Shown piece after piece: positions 1 through 9,217 of a stretch of 64,000 bases of DNA (its first letter is position 1; the number at the start of each line of letters is the position of its first letter). Location of the stretch: the NCBI RefSeq assembly GCF_902506555.1, contig NZ_LR732707.1, positions 706,001 through 770,000 of the forward strand. Direction: 5' to 3'. Source of the DNA: Sphingorhabdus sp. 109 (lineage in GTDB: Bacteria; Pseudomonadota; Alphaproteobacteria; Sphingomonadales; Sphingomonadaceae). The position numbers and the translations under genes are program-made. Below the pieces are notes generated by a model. It was not told the DNA's origin and did no database searches. It worked only from the letters and a program-made list of their open reading frames with translations.

Positions 1-80
1 TGCAGGCGATCGAGGCTTTGCGTGACGAGACTCTTGAAGTTCGCGCGTTACAGTCCTATTACAAGGCTTCGCAGACTTAA
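1..80 (+). CDS. carB: Carbamoyl-phosphate synthase large subunit, C-terminal end (partial)
   Basis: Only the last 25 codons and the TAA stop (78-80) lie in the window. The tail contains LEVRALQSYY, which resembles the extreme C-terminus of alphaproteobacterial CarB. CarB makes carbamoyl phosphate for arginine and pyrimidine synthesis. The next gene, greA, on the same strand agrees with the usual carB-greA order of sphingomonads. The call rests on a very short peptide plus this neighbourhood, so it is likely but not certain. Confidence 0.65.
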   Translation, partial: QAIEALRDETLEVRALQSYYKASQT

Positions 81-106
81 TTTTCCGACATTTCGTCACA
101 CTGCGG

Positions 107-143
107 GCGCTTCTCCGGGGAGGGGCGCCGGAAAACTGTTTTT
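107..143 (+). terminator. Possible carB terminator hairpin
   Basis: A GC-rich imperfect hairpin (about 107-128, with G-T pairs in the upper stem) is followed some ten bases later by a five-T run at 139-143. It sits in the 114-base carB-greA gap. The distance from stem to T run is larger than in a classical intrinsic terminator, so the call is weak. Confidence 0.3.
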
Positions 144-194
144 GACGCTGCACGGCAGAAATCGGCAGCGTATCAGTAAGGAAAGGCCAATCTA

Positions 195-668
195 ATGGCT
201 GTTGAAAAAGTACCAATGCTCGTTGAAGGCCACGCCAAGATGGAGGCCGAACTGAAGGCGCTGAAGGCTGAACGGCCGGTCATCGTCGACGCGATCGAGA
301 CCGCGCGGGCGCATGGTGATCTTTCTGAAAATGCCGAATATCACGCGGCCAAGGAACGGCAGGGCCAGGTCGAGGCAACGATCAGCGATCTCGAGGACAA
401 GCTCTCCCGCGCGCAGATCATCGATCCCAAGACCCTGTCTGGTGACAAGGCGGTGTTCGGCGCGACGCTGACCCTGCTCGACGAGGACGACAAGCCTGTG
501 AAATACCAGCTGGTCGGTCAGGCGGAAGCCGATGCCAAAGCCGGCAAAATCAGCTATAACTCGCCAATCGGCCGCGCCCTGATCGGCCGCAGCGTCGGTG
601 ACGAAATCGAGGTGACGGTGCCGGCGGGCGACAAATATTTCCTGCTCGACAAGATCGAGTTCATCTAG
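195..668 (+). CDS. greA: Transcription elongation factor GreA
   Basis: GreA rescues backtracked RNA polymerase by inserting its coiled coil into the secondary channel and stimulating cleavage of the 3' end of the transcript. At 157 residues the protein has the family length: an N-terminal antiparallel coiled coil (about 1-75) and a C-terminal FKBP-like globular domain (about 80-157). The tip motif [10 protein letters not shown] is present, with the acidic residues Asp42 and Glu45 that act at the polymerase active site. The ATG start has a purine-rich ribosome binding site (AAGGAAAGG) about 7 bases upstream. It stands 114 bases after carB and 5 bases before the rhomboid gene. Confidence 0.97.
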   Translation: MAVEKVPMLVEGHAKMEAELKALKAERPVIVDAIETARAHGDLSENAEYHAAKERQGQVEATISDLEDKLSRAQIIDPKTLSGDKAVFGATLTLLDEDDKPVKYQLVGQAEADAKAGKISYNSPIGRALIGRSVGDEIEVTVPAGDKYFLLDKIEFI

Positions 669-673
669 ACCAG

Positions 674-1315
674 ATGCAAATTCCGGCGGGAAAACTGACC
701 AACTGGCTGATCATCGCCAATGTCGTGATCTTCCTGTTGGTCTGGGTTTTCGGCTGGCAGCAGGAGGCGTTCCTGCGCGGCGGCATGTTTCCGGTCCGGT
801 TCAGCGGCGATTCTCTGGATCTTGCCGCCTATGGCTGGATGGTGCCGGCTTGGCTGACACCCTTGTCATCGGCCTTCCTGCACAGCGGCCTGCTGCATCT
901 CAGCTTCAACATGCTGATGCTGCTGTTCTGCGGGCGCTTTGTCGAACAGGCGATGGGCGTGCAGCTAACGGCGCTGATCTATGTGGCCGGTGCCTATGCG
1001 GCGGCCTTCGCGCAATATGCAGTCGACAGCGATTCGCTGGTCCCGATGGTGGGCGCAAGCGGCGCTATTTCTGCTCTGCTCGGTTCCTATGCGCTGTTGT
1101 TTGCGCGCAACCGGGTTGATCCGGTCGGCCCGATCCCGGGCCATATTGTCCGCATTGTCTGGCTGACGCTGGCCTGGGTCGGTATTCAGTTGATGATCGG
1201 GGTCGCGGCCAGCGGCGGCTTGCAGGGGATCGCGATCTTCGCGCATATCGGCGGATTTGTTGCCGGTCTTCTGCTGACCAGACCGTTGCTCAGGTGGCGT
1301 TTTCGTAACGCCTAG
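674..1315 (+). CDS. Rhomboid family intramembrane serine protease
   Basis: This is a polytopic membrane protein of 213 residues with about six hydrophobic segments. It carries the rhomboid signatures: an H-x3-L-x-F-N motif in the second segment (HLSFNM), the catalytic serine in VGASGAIS (Ser129), and the catalytic histidine in the last segment, AHIGGFVAGL (His191). Members cleave transmembrane substrates within the inner membrane; the substrate here cannot be told. The start lies 5 bases after the greA stop with no strong ribosome binding site, suggesting co-transcription with greA. Its 3' end overlaps the convergent DUF4170 gene by 4 bases. Confidence 0.92.
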   Translation: MQIPAGKLTNWLIIANVVIFLLVWVFGWQQEAFLRGGMFPVRFSGDSLDLAAYGWMVPAWLTPLSSAFLHSGLLHLSFNMLMLLFCGRFVEQAMGVQLTALIYVAGAYAAAFAQYAVDSDSLVPMVGASGAISALLGSYALLFARNRVDPVGPIPGHIVRIVWLTLAWVGIQLMIGVAASGGLQGIAIFAHIGGFVAGLLLTRPLLRWRFRNA

Positions 1316-1566
1316 TCTTGCGCAGGCGTCTGGTCTTCCAGCGGAACATCCGGCTCAAGCAGCTTGTGCAGGTGGACGACAACATATTTCATTTCGGCGT
1401 CATCGACCGTCATCTGGGCCTTTGAACGCCAGGCGTCCTCAGCTTCGTCATAGTCGGGATAGACGCCGACCAGATCGATCTTGTCGAGATTGACAAATTC
1501 CAGACCGCGCGGATCCTTGACCCGTCCGCCCATGACCAGATGCATTTTGCTGCGTTGCTCTTTCAT
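1312..1566 (-). CDS. DUF4170 domain protein, last gene of the small envelope-protein operon
   Basis: A soluble 84-residue protein without signal peptide or membrane segment. The sequence (HLVMGGRVKDPRGLEF near the N-terminus, then LVGVYPDYDEAEDAW and YVVVHLHKLL) resembles the DUF4170 family of alphaproteobacteria, for which no function is established. Its ATG overlaps the stop of the upstream gene (ATGA at 1563-1566), so translation is coupled to the operon starting at 3411. Family assignment is by recollection of the motif; the role is unknown. Confidence 0.75.
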   Translation of the reverse strand: MKEQRSKMHLVMGGRVKDPRGLEFVNLDKIDLVGVYPDYDEAEDAWRSKAQMTVDDAEMKYVVVHLHKLLEPDVPLEDQTPAQD

Positions 1567-2102
1567 TTCTTGCCCTGATGTTCTTCTTTTACCGCATCCT
1601 GTGCCGCGGCCATCGCGGTCTTAGCAGCCTCGATCGCTTTGCCAAACATATCTTTGAACTGTTCGCGCATATTGTCATTGGTCAGGCCCATCTCGCTGAT
1701 CTGGTCGCGGCTGGCATCCTTGGCTGCTTCATAGGCGGTTTTCGCGGTTTCGTTGATCTTGCGTCCGGCGGCGCCGACATATTTGCCTTCGGCCTTGCTC
1801 TTGGGCAGCAGCGCGCCGATCAGGACGCCAAGCGCTGCACCACCCGCGACAATCGCCAGCGGGCTGTTGGTGATCGTTTCTTCCGATTTGGCGGCGGCCT
1901 TCTTGGCGACATCCTTGGTCGCTGCCACGCGTTCGGCCGCTTTCTCGCGGCCTTCGCCGAGCAGTGCCGCGGCCCGGGCCTTGCTTTCAGACATTTTCTC
2001 ACGCGCTGCCGCCGTGCTTTCGGTGGCAATATCCCTGGCCGATTCGAGCCGTTCCCGGGACGCCGCGCGGGCCTTGTCGATATTGTCGGTCAATTTGTTC
2101 AT
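1563..2102 (-). CDS. Alanine-rich helical membrane-anchored protein of unknown function
   Basis: The 179-residue protein is almost wholly predicted helix: an Ala/Lys/Glu-rich amphipathic stretch (about 1-75, with repeated AREKM and AAERVAATKD-like segments), one hydrophobic glycine-rich segment (SPLAIVAGGAALGVLIGALL, about residues 80-100), then a second charged helical region. This is the architecture of YqjD/ElaB-like and apolipoprotein-like proteins, but no specific family is claimed. It is the fourth gene of a five-gene leftward operon, 3 bases after the DUF3618-like gene, and overlaps the next by ATGA. A role at the inner membrane under stress is inferred from context. Confidence 0.7.
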   Translation of the reverse strand: MNKLTDNIDKARAASRERLESARDIATESTAAAREKMSESKARAAALLGEGREKAAERVAATKDVAKKAAAKSEETITNSPLAIVAGGAALGVLIGALLPKSKAEGKYVGAAGRKINETAKTAYEAAKDASRDQISEMGLTNDNMREQFKDMFGKAIEAAKTAMAAAQDAVKEEHQGKK

Positions 2103-2105
2103 GCT

Positions 2106-2432
2106 CTATTCCTCGATTTGATCCGGCTCGGATGTCTTGCGGTTGGCGATCAGTCTGGCAATCGGCCTGCGCATCGCGATCAGCGTCGCGGTGGCGGCAA
2201 CGGTGGCGGACAGGCCGGGATTGGCGCGAATACCGTTGACGGCACTGGTGCCGGCGTCGCGCATCCGCTGCGTTGCCTTGCTCTTGGCTTCGGACACGAG
2301 ATTGGCCGGTTTCAGCCGCTCTCTGGTCTCCGCCGTGTCCCGTTTCAGGTCGGCGCGCGCCTGGTCGCGGTTGATCGCCAGATTGCGCAGGCTGAAGATA
2401 TCGTCATTATTGTGCGGCATTGTCAATCTCAT
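2106..2432 (-). CDS. DUF3618-like small membrane-associated protein
   Basis: This 108-residue protein has an N-terminal charged helix with INRDQARADLKRDTAETRERL, a pattern typical of DUF3618 proteins, then a short weakly hydrophobic segment (NPGLSATVAATATLIAMRRP). No function is known for the family. The start at 2432 overlaps the stop of the upstream holin-like gene (ATGA); a second ATG at 2420 (MPHNND) is also possible. It is the third gene of the operon. DUF3618 genes often accompany YqjE-type holin-fold and DUF883/YqjD-type genes, which is the arrangement seen here. Confidence 0.75.
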   Translation of the reverse strand: MRLTMPHNNDDIFSLRNLAINRDQARADLKRDTAETRERLKPANLVSEAKSKATQRMRDAGTSAVNGIRANPGLSATVAATATLIAMRRPIARLIANRKTSEPDQIEE

Positions 2433-2839
2433 GCATCGGTTTCATCCAGCGGCAGCTTTTTCGCCTGCTTTATGGCCACGCCCATGGTCGTTGCCGCGAC
2501 CAGCAAGGTAAGGCCGGTGACAATAGCGGTTGCGGCCAGCGGACCGACATGGTCCGCCAGCACCAGCAATATTCCCAAAATCAGCGCAATGATAGCCATT
2601 ATGCCGAAAAGGATGCCGACGCCGGCCAGCGTCACTATGCGCTTGGTCGCCGCCATGTTGACCGACAATTTTGCGCGATAATATTCCATTTCGGCATGGG
2701 CCAGAACGCGCACATCATCGATCAGGCCGGTGATCTGCGATTTCAGCGATTTGGCGTCCGCTTCATCGGCAAAAGCAGCGGCGGAGTCTTCGGAAAGACG
2801 TTCATCATCCAAAACTGGAATTTCCTTGTCCTGCAACAT
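2429..2839 (-). CDS. YqjE-like phage-holin-family (PF07332) inner membrane protein
   Basis: The 136-residue protein has a charged N-terminus, a helix with LIDDVRVLAHAEMEYYRAKL, and two long hydrophobic segments (about residues 68-92 and 100-123). That is the layout of the 'phage holin family' PF07332, which includes E. coli YqjE. The family name is historical: no lysis genes or other phage genes are nearby, so a holin function should not be read into it. It is the second gene of the leftward operon, 35 bases after the YqjD-like gene, and couples to the DUF3618-like gene by ATGA overlap. Confidence 0.8.
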   Translation of the reverse strand: MLQDKEIPVLDDERLSEDSAAAFADEADAKSLKSQITGLIDDVRVLAHAEMEYYRAKLSVNMAATKRIVTLAGVGILFGIMAIIALILGILLVLADHVGPLAATAIVTGLTLLVAATTMGVAIKQAKKLPLDETDA

Positions 2840-2874
2840 CAGTCACCCGCGGCTGTTCAACGGCCACAATAGAC

Positions 2875-3411
2875 TCATGCGTCGTTGTCATCCATCCCTG
2901 ATTTGATCAGACGGGAAACGAGAAATCCGACAACCGCTGCCGCGCCGATCGCCACGGCCGGGCTCTTGCGAACATATTCGCGCGCGTCTTCGACAATTTC
3001 GTCGACTTCCTTCGAATTCAGCTTCTCGGCAAAGGAGGATACGGCGTCAGCGGCCGAGCGGGCATAATTGCCATATTTCTCGCCGACATTATCGTCGATG
3101 GTTTTGGCGCTATCCTCGATCATCTTGCTCAGATTTTCGATCGCGGTGCCGGTGCGCTCCTTGCCCTGGCTGGCGGCCGACTTGGCTTTCGATATCGCGC
3201 GTTCCTTGAAATCGCCGGTGGTATTGGCGCTGGCGTCTGGCGATGCAGCCGCAGCCTTGGTCGCGCCGGCTTTCAAGGGCGCTGCCTTTTGCGCTTTCGT
3301 GCTGCGCACCTCGGACGTGTCCTTGGTAGCGGTGGTCTTTTTGGCTGCCGGTTTTTTCGTCGCGGGTTTCTTCGCAGTGGTCTTCGCGGTTGATTTCTTG
3401 ACTTCTGCCAT
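2875..3411 (-). CDS. YqjD/DUF883-like protein with a lysine/alanine-rich histone-like N-terminus
   Basis: From the ATG at 3411 the protein has 178 residues. The N-terminal 35 are a basic tail of KKPATKKPAAKK type, like histone H1-like bacterial proteins. A helical middle region follows, and a C-terminal hydrophobic segment (SPAVAIGAAAVVGFLVSRL) near the end, as in YqjD/ElaB. In E. coli YqjD is an RpoS-controlled inner membrane protein that binds ribosomes; a similar role is only inferred. The start at 3411 rather than the upstream in-frame one is supported by AAGAAGGAA about 9 bases before it. It is the first gene of the operon and lies just downstream of an EcfG-type promoter. Confidence 0.8.
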   Translation of the reverse strand: MAEVKKSTAKTTAKKPATKKPAAKKTTATKDTSEVRSTKAQKAAPLKAGATKAAAASPDASANTTGDFKERAISKAKSAASQGKERTGTAIENLSKMIEDSAKTIDDNVGEKYGNYARSAADAVSSFAEKLNSKEVDEIVEDAREYVRKSPAVAIGAAAVVGFLVSRLIKSGMDDNDA

Positions 3412-3440
3412 GATCACTATTCCTTCTTCATTGTCTCTTG

Positions 3441-3470
3441 CCAACACTCCACAAGCGGAAAGCGTTCCAT
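3441..3470 (-). promoter_or_regulatory. Predicted EcfG-type general stress response promoter of the envelope operon
   Basis: Reading leftward, GGAAC (complement of 3464-3468) is followed after exactly 17 bases by TGTT (complement of 3443-3446). The alphaproteobacterial EcfG sigma factor consensus is GGAAC, 16-17 bases, then CGTT, so only the first base of the -10 element differs. The -10 element is about 30 bases upstream of the ATG at 3411, leaving a short leader with the ribosome binding site. No other gene start in the window has a comparable match on visual inspection. Confidence 0.65.
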
Positions 3471-3575
3471 TTGCGGTCCCCGTTTACTCGAAATGGTATC
3501 ATTTGCCTATGAAACAAGGGGAAAGCGGACAGAAAAGCGGTTCAATGGATTGCAAGAAGCCGGTCATCGCATTAA

Positions 3576-4889
<1,314 letters not shown>

Positions 4890-4989
4890 ACGCCGGTTCC
4901 TCGTTTCCGCGGGGCGTTTGGGCGCTGATCTGCCAAAATGGGTGTTAAGCCCCTTGCCAGCGAATCACTTTTCTGATTCAAGGTGAAAT

Positions 4990-5301
4990 ATGGCGCAGCA
5001 CGAAAAAATTTCAGGTCTGATCAAAGCGGCTCTCGGGCCGGGGTTCGCCCTGATGACCCTGCTTGCCATTGCCGGCTATGCCGTGCTCGGTCCAACCGGC
5101 GTGCTGGCCTGGGGGGAATATCAGGCAAAGCTGGAACAGCGCGGCATTGAACTGGCCAAGCTGGAGGCTGAGCGGGACGCCCTGAAGAACAGGGTGGAAC
5201 TGCTCGATCCGCGAGGCGCCGATCCGGATCTGATCGGCGAATTGTTGCGCAAGAAGGTCAACGTCATCCATCCGGACGAAATCATCGTTCCTCTGAAATA
5301 G
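4990..5301 (+). CDS. ftsB: FtsB/DivIC-type septum formation initiator
   Basis: The 103-residue protein has a single N-terminal membrane segment (about 13-38) followed by a coiled coil (YQAKLEQRGIELAKLEAERDA) and a short conserved tail with DPDLIGELLRKKVN. This is the architecture of FtsB/DivIC, a bitopic protein that with FtsL and FtsQ links the divisome to septal peptidoglycan synthesis. The start has AAGGTGA five bases upstream. Position between eno and pdhA matches alphaproteobacterial genomes, where this gene is annotated as a septum formation initiator. Orthology to E. coli FtsB is by architecture and context. Confidence 0.85.
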   Translation: MAQHEKISGLIKAALGPGFALMTLLAIAGYAVLGPTGVLAWGEYQAKLEQRGIELAKLEAERDALKNRVELLDPRGADPDLIGELLRKKVNVIHPDEIIVPLK

Positions 5302-5418
5302 CGACAAGCCGTTTCCGTCCATATGCTGAATATTTAATCGTTCGCCGAACCTAAGTGCTTGGGTAACGGACCACTATTGGCTATGCTATTTGCTAGTCAA
5401 AAGAAGGATCCCGCTAGC

Positions 5419-6503
<1,085 letters not shown>

Positions 6504-6504
<1 letters not shown>

Positions 6505-7886
6505 TGGCGATCGAACTGAAAATGCCCGCGCTGTCGCCGACGATGGAAGAAGGCACATTGGCGAAATGGTTTGTCAAGGAAGGTGACGAAGTCAGCTCTG
6601 GCGACATATTGGCGGAAATCGAAACCGACAAGGCAACGATGGAATTCGAAGCGGTCGATGAAGGCGTGATTTCGAAAATTCTGGTCGCGGCCGGAACCGA
6701 CGAGGTCGCGGTCGGCACGGTAATTGCCGAAATGACCGGCGAAGGCGAAGAAGCCGGATCCGGCAACGAAGCCGCTCCGGCCAGCGAAGCGAAGGAGGAG
6801 GCCAAGCCCGAACCGGCGGACGAAGCCAAGCCCGAGATCATGGAGGTCGCGCCGCCGGCGCCGGTCTCGCGGGCTGATGACCCGTCGGTTCCGGCGGGCA
6901 CGGCAATGGCCTCGATCACCGTGCGGGAAGCCCTGCGCGATGCGATGGCGGAAGAAATGCGCAAGGATGACACGGTCTTTGTGATGGGCGAGGAAGTCGC
7001 CGAATATCAGGGCGCCTACAAGGTAACCCAGGGGCTGCTCGACGAATTTGGCGCGAAACGGGTGATTGACACGCCGATTACCGAACATGGTTTTGCCGGC
7101 ATTGGTGCCGGTGCGGCGATGGGCGGATTGAAGCCGATTGTCGAATTCATGACTTTCAACTTCGCAATGCAGGCGATCGACCAGATCATCAACTCGGCGG
7201 CGAAGACCAATTATATGTCCGGCGGCCAGATGCGCTGCCCGATTGTCTTCCGCGGTCCCAATGGTGCGGCATCCCGCGTGGGCGCGCAGCATAGCCAGAA
7301 TTACGGTCCCTGGTATGCGGCTGTTCCCGGCCTGATCGTCATTGCGCCTTATGATGCAGCGGACGCCAAGGGCTTGCTTAAAGCGGCTATCCAGACTCCC
7401 GATCCAGTGGTGTTTCTGGAAAACGAGCTGCTTTACGGTCGCTCGTTCGATGTTCCGGAGATCGAGGATTATACGCTGCCAATCGGCAAGGCGCGAATCA
7501 TGCGCGAAGGCAGCGATGTTACCATCGTCAGCTATTCGATCGGCGTCGGTCTGGCGCTGGAAGCTGCTGACACACTGGCAGGCGAGGGGATAGAGGCGGA
7601 GGTCATCGATCTGCGCACCTTGCGGCCACTCGACACGGAAACCGTGCTCAAGAGTCTGGCCAAGACCAACCGCATGGTGGTGGCCGAAGAAGGCTGGCCG
7701 ACCTGCTCGATCGCGAGCGAGATTGTCGCGCTGTGCATGGAGCAGGGCTTCGACGATCTCGACGCGCCGGTGATGCGGGTGACCAACGAGGATGTGCCTC
7801 TGCCTTACGCCGCCAATCTGGAGAAGGCAGCGCTGATCGACAGCGCGCGGATCATCGAGGCGGCGAAGAAAGTCTGCTACAAATAG
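6504..7886 (+). CDS. pdhB: Pyruvate dehydrogenase E1 component, beta subunit, with N-terminal lipoyl domain
   Basis: The protein starts with a biotinyl/lipoyl domain (about 1-80; lipoylation lysine Lys43 in [10 protein letters not shown]). An Ala/Pro/Glu-rich flexible linker (about 82-130) follows, then the E1-beta catalytic domain (from about residue 135, with [34 protein letters not shown] and the C-terminal transketolase domain). An E1-beta carrying its own lipoyl arm is usual in alphaproteobacteria. The ATG at 6504 overlaps the pdhA stop. E2 and E3 are not adjacent, so they must be encoded elsewhere. Confidence 0.95.
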
Positions 7887-7894
7887 AGCCGTGC

Positions 7895-7916
7895 TGGCCC
7901 GGCCTGGTCCGGGCTA
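7895..7916. terminator. Possible hairpin between convergent pdhB and TadE-like gene
   Basis: A six-base perfect stem (GCCCGG 7897-7902, CCGGGC 7909-7914) with a six-base loop lies between the converging ends of pdhB and the TadE-like gene, overlapping the stop of the latter. There is no T run on either side, so it may be a weak or Rho-assisted end rather than a true intrinsic terminator. Confidence 0.3.
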
Positions 7917-8618
7917 GTCAACACCGTCAAAGACATCGCAGCGGGATACCGGGTCACTGCCGGTCTGGTCATAGATTTGCGACAGGTCGCGGCGATCGCG
8001 CACGTTAAAGGCACCGCGCGTCGTAATGGTCCGCGTGCTGGTGAAGGTGCTCGATATCAGCGGCTGATAATCGTAGGATATTTCTACGAAGATCACTGCC
8101 TGTCCATCGGGGGCGGTCACCTTGGCACCGGCGGGGCCCATGCCATTGACAGGGCGGGAGGGTGAACTCGCGCCAGCGGTGCCATAGCTGGATTGATGGA
8201 CTTTCTTGCCCTTGCATCGCTGCCAGTGGATATATTGATCGCCGTCGCTGTGCTTTTCGAGACTGCTGATGATGACGCGGCCATGTTCATATATATCGAC
8301 ATATTCACCGGCCTGGCGGTCCGCGCCGACGAACAGGTCGTTGATCTCGCTCTCGTAGATTTTTTTCTCGGACAACAAGGAGCCTTCCCCGATCCGGGAG
8401 GCGTTGTCCGCTGTGTGCATGGAAATCTGGTTGACCCGCATCCGCACCATCGCGACATTGGCGACTTCTGCGCCGTACATGCCGACGCCCATCAGTACCG
8501 GCAGGGAATAGGCCAGTTCGATCATGGCCAGGCCGCTCGTATTGGCCGCGAGAGCGGACAATGTGCGTTTCATCGACAGAACGGGTTTCCGCCAGCTGAG
8601 TTTGTTCTTCAACTGCAA
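7914..8618 (-). CDS. TadE-like pseudopilin family protein
   Basis: The 234-residue protein has a basic N-terminus and one hydrophobic segment with the TadE hallmark glutamate (SGLAMIELAYSLPVLMG, about residues 28-45), then an extracytoplasmic domain. TadE-type proteins are minor pseudopilins of tight-adherence (Flp) systems. The chosen start is TTG, because GGGGAG lies eight bases before it; an ATG at 8573 would remove the first 15 residues. It overlaps the preceding TadE gene by 10 bases and is the last of a leftward trio. No Tad ATPase, secretin or prepilin peptidase is in the window. Confidence 0.8.
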   Translation of the reverse strand: MQLKNKLSWRKPVLSMKRTLSALAANTSGLAMIELAYSLPVLMGVGMYGAEVANVAMVRMRVNQISMHTADNASRIGEGSLLSEKKIYESEINDLFVGADRQAGEYVDIYEHGRVIISSLEKHSDGDQYIHWQRCKGKKVHQSSYGTAGASSPSRPVNGMGPAGAKVTAPDGQAVIFVEISYDYQPLISSTFTSTRTITTRGAFNVRDRRDLSQIYDQTGSDPVSRCDVFDGVD

Positions 8619-9217
8619 TTCTTTATCTCCCCGCGATCAGATTGTTCGCCGAATGGTTGGTTTCGGACGACGGTGCTGGCCTGAATGACCTCGTCTTGCG
8701 ACAGCCCGATCAGTTCAGCCATCGGGAACAGTCGTGGATAGGTCACCTTCACGGTATAGAGGACGGCATCTTTGGCATTACCCTGGCCGGCAACGCCACG
8801 GTCGGCGTCCCAGCTGTCATTGCCATTCACGTCATCATAGGGTTCGCCGTTATTGCAGACGCCATCACCATTGGTGTCGGTAAAATCTTCCGGCTTGGCG
8901 ACGTCGGAGAAATCGCTGTAATTCTTGCGCGTAAATTCAAACTCCGAAACTGGTTCGGCCTGCACGACCGGCAGCATCAGCTCCTTGACCCGATCGTCAA
9001 TCGAGCTGGCGTTGGCAGAGCCGTCGTCGAGACTGGCGTCGCGGGCAGCCTTTTGTACGGAACCTTGCAGGATTGCCGTCGCGTAGATCCGGTGGCCGAG
9101 ATCGAGCATCCCCATTATCAGCAGGATGAGGACGGGCGCCACCATGGCGAATTCCACCAGCGCTGCACCGTCGTCCGCTTTTTTGAGGGCGCGAAATTTT
9201 TTCAGCAATCCGCACAT
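8609..9217 (-). CDS. TadE-like pseudopilin with a calcium-binding-like acidic insertion
   Basis: The N-terminal TadE segment is clear: GAALVEFAMVAPVLILLIMG (residues 18-37) with the conserved Glu22. The secreted part (202 residues in all) contains an Asp/Asn/Gly-rich stretch at residues 114-140 with DTNGDGVCNNGE and DDVNGNDSWD, two loops resembling dockerin/EF-hand calcium sites. The ATG at 9217 overlaps the stop of the upstream vWA gene by one base (TGATG), which fixes the start and implies coupled translation. Its role in pilus assembly or adhesion is inferred from the family. Confidence 0.82.
   Translation of the reverse strand: MCGLLKKFRALKKADDGAALVEFAMVAPVLILLIMGMLDLGHRIYATAILQGSVQKAARDASLDDGSANASSIDDRVKELMLPVVQAEPVSEFEFTRKNYSDFSDVAKPEDFTDTNGDGVCNNGEPYDDVNGNDSWDADRGVAGQGNAKDAVLYTVKVTYPRLFPMAELIGLSQDEVIQASTVVRNQPFGEQSDRGEIKNCS

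Noticed and set aside
2429-2839. Prophage or lysis function suggested by the 'phage holin' domain
   Set aside because: No endolysin, tail, integrase or other phage gene is near. The gene sits in a YqjD/YqjE-type operon, where this domain is a normal inner membrane protein.
4890-4925. Terminator after eno
   Set aside because: AACGCC and GGCGTT can pair, but the stem is short, the loop long and there is no T run; the ftsB-like gene may simply be co-transcribed.
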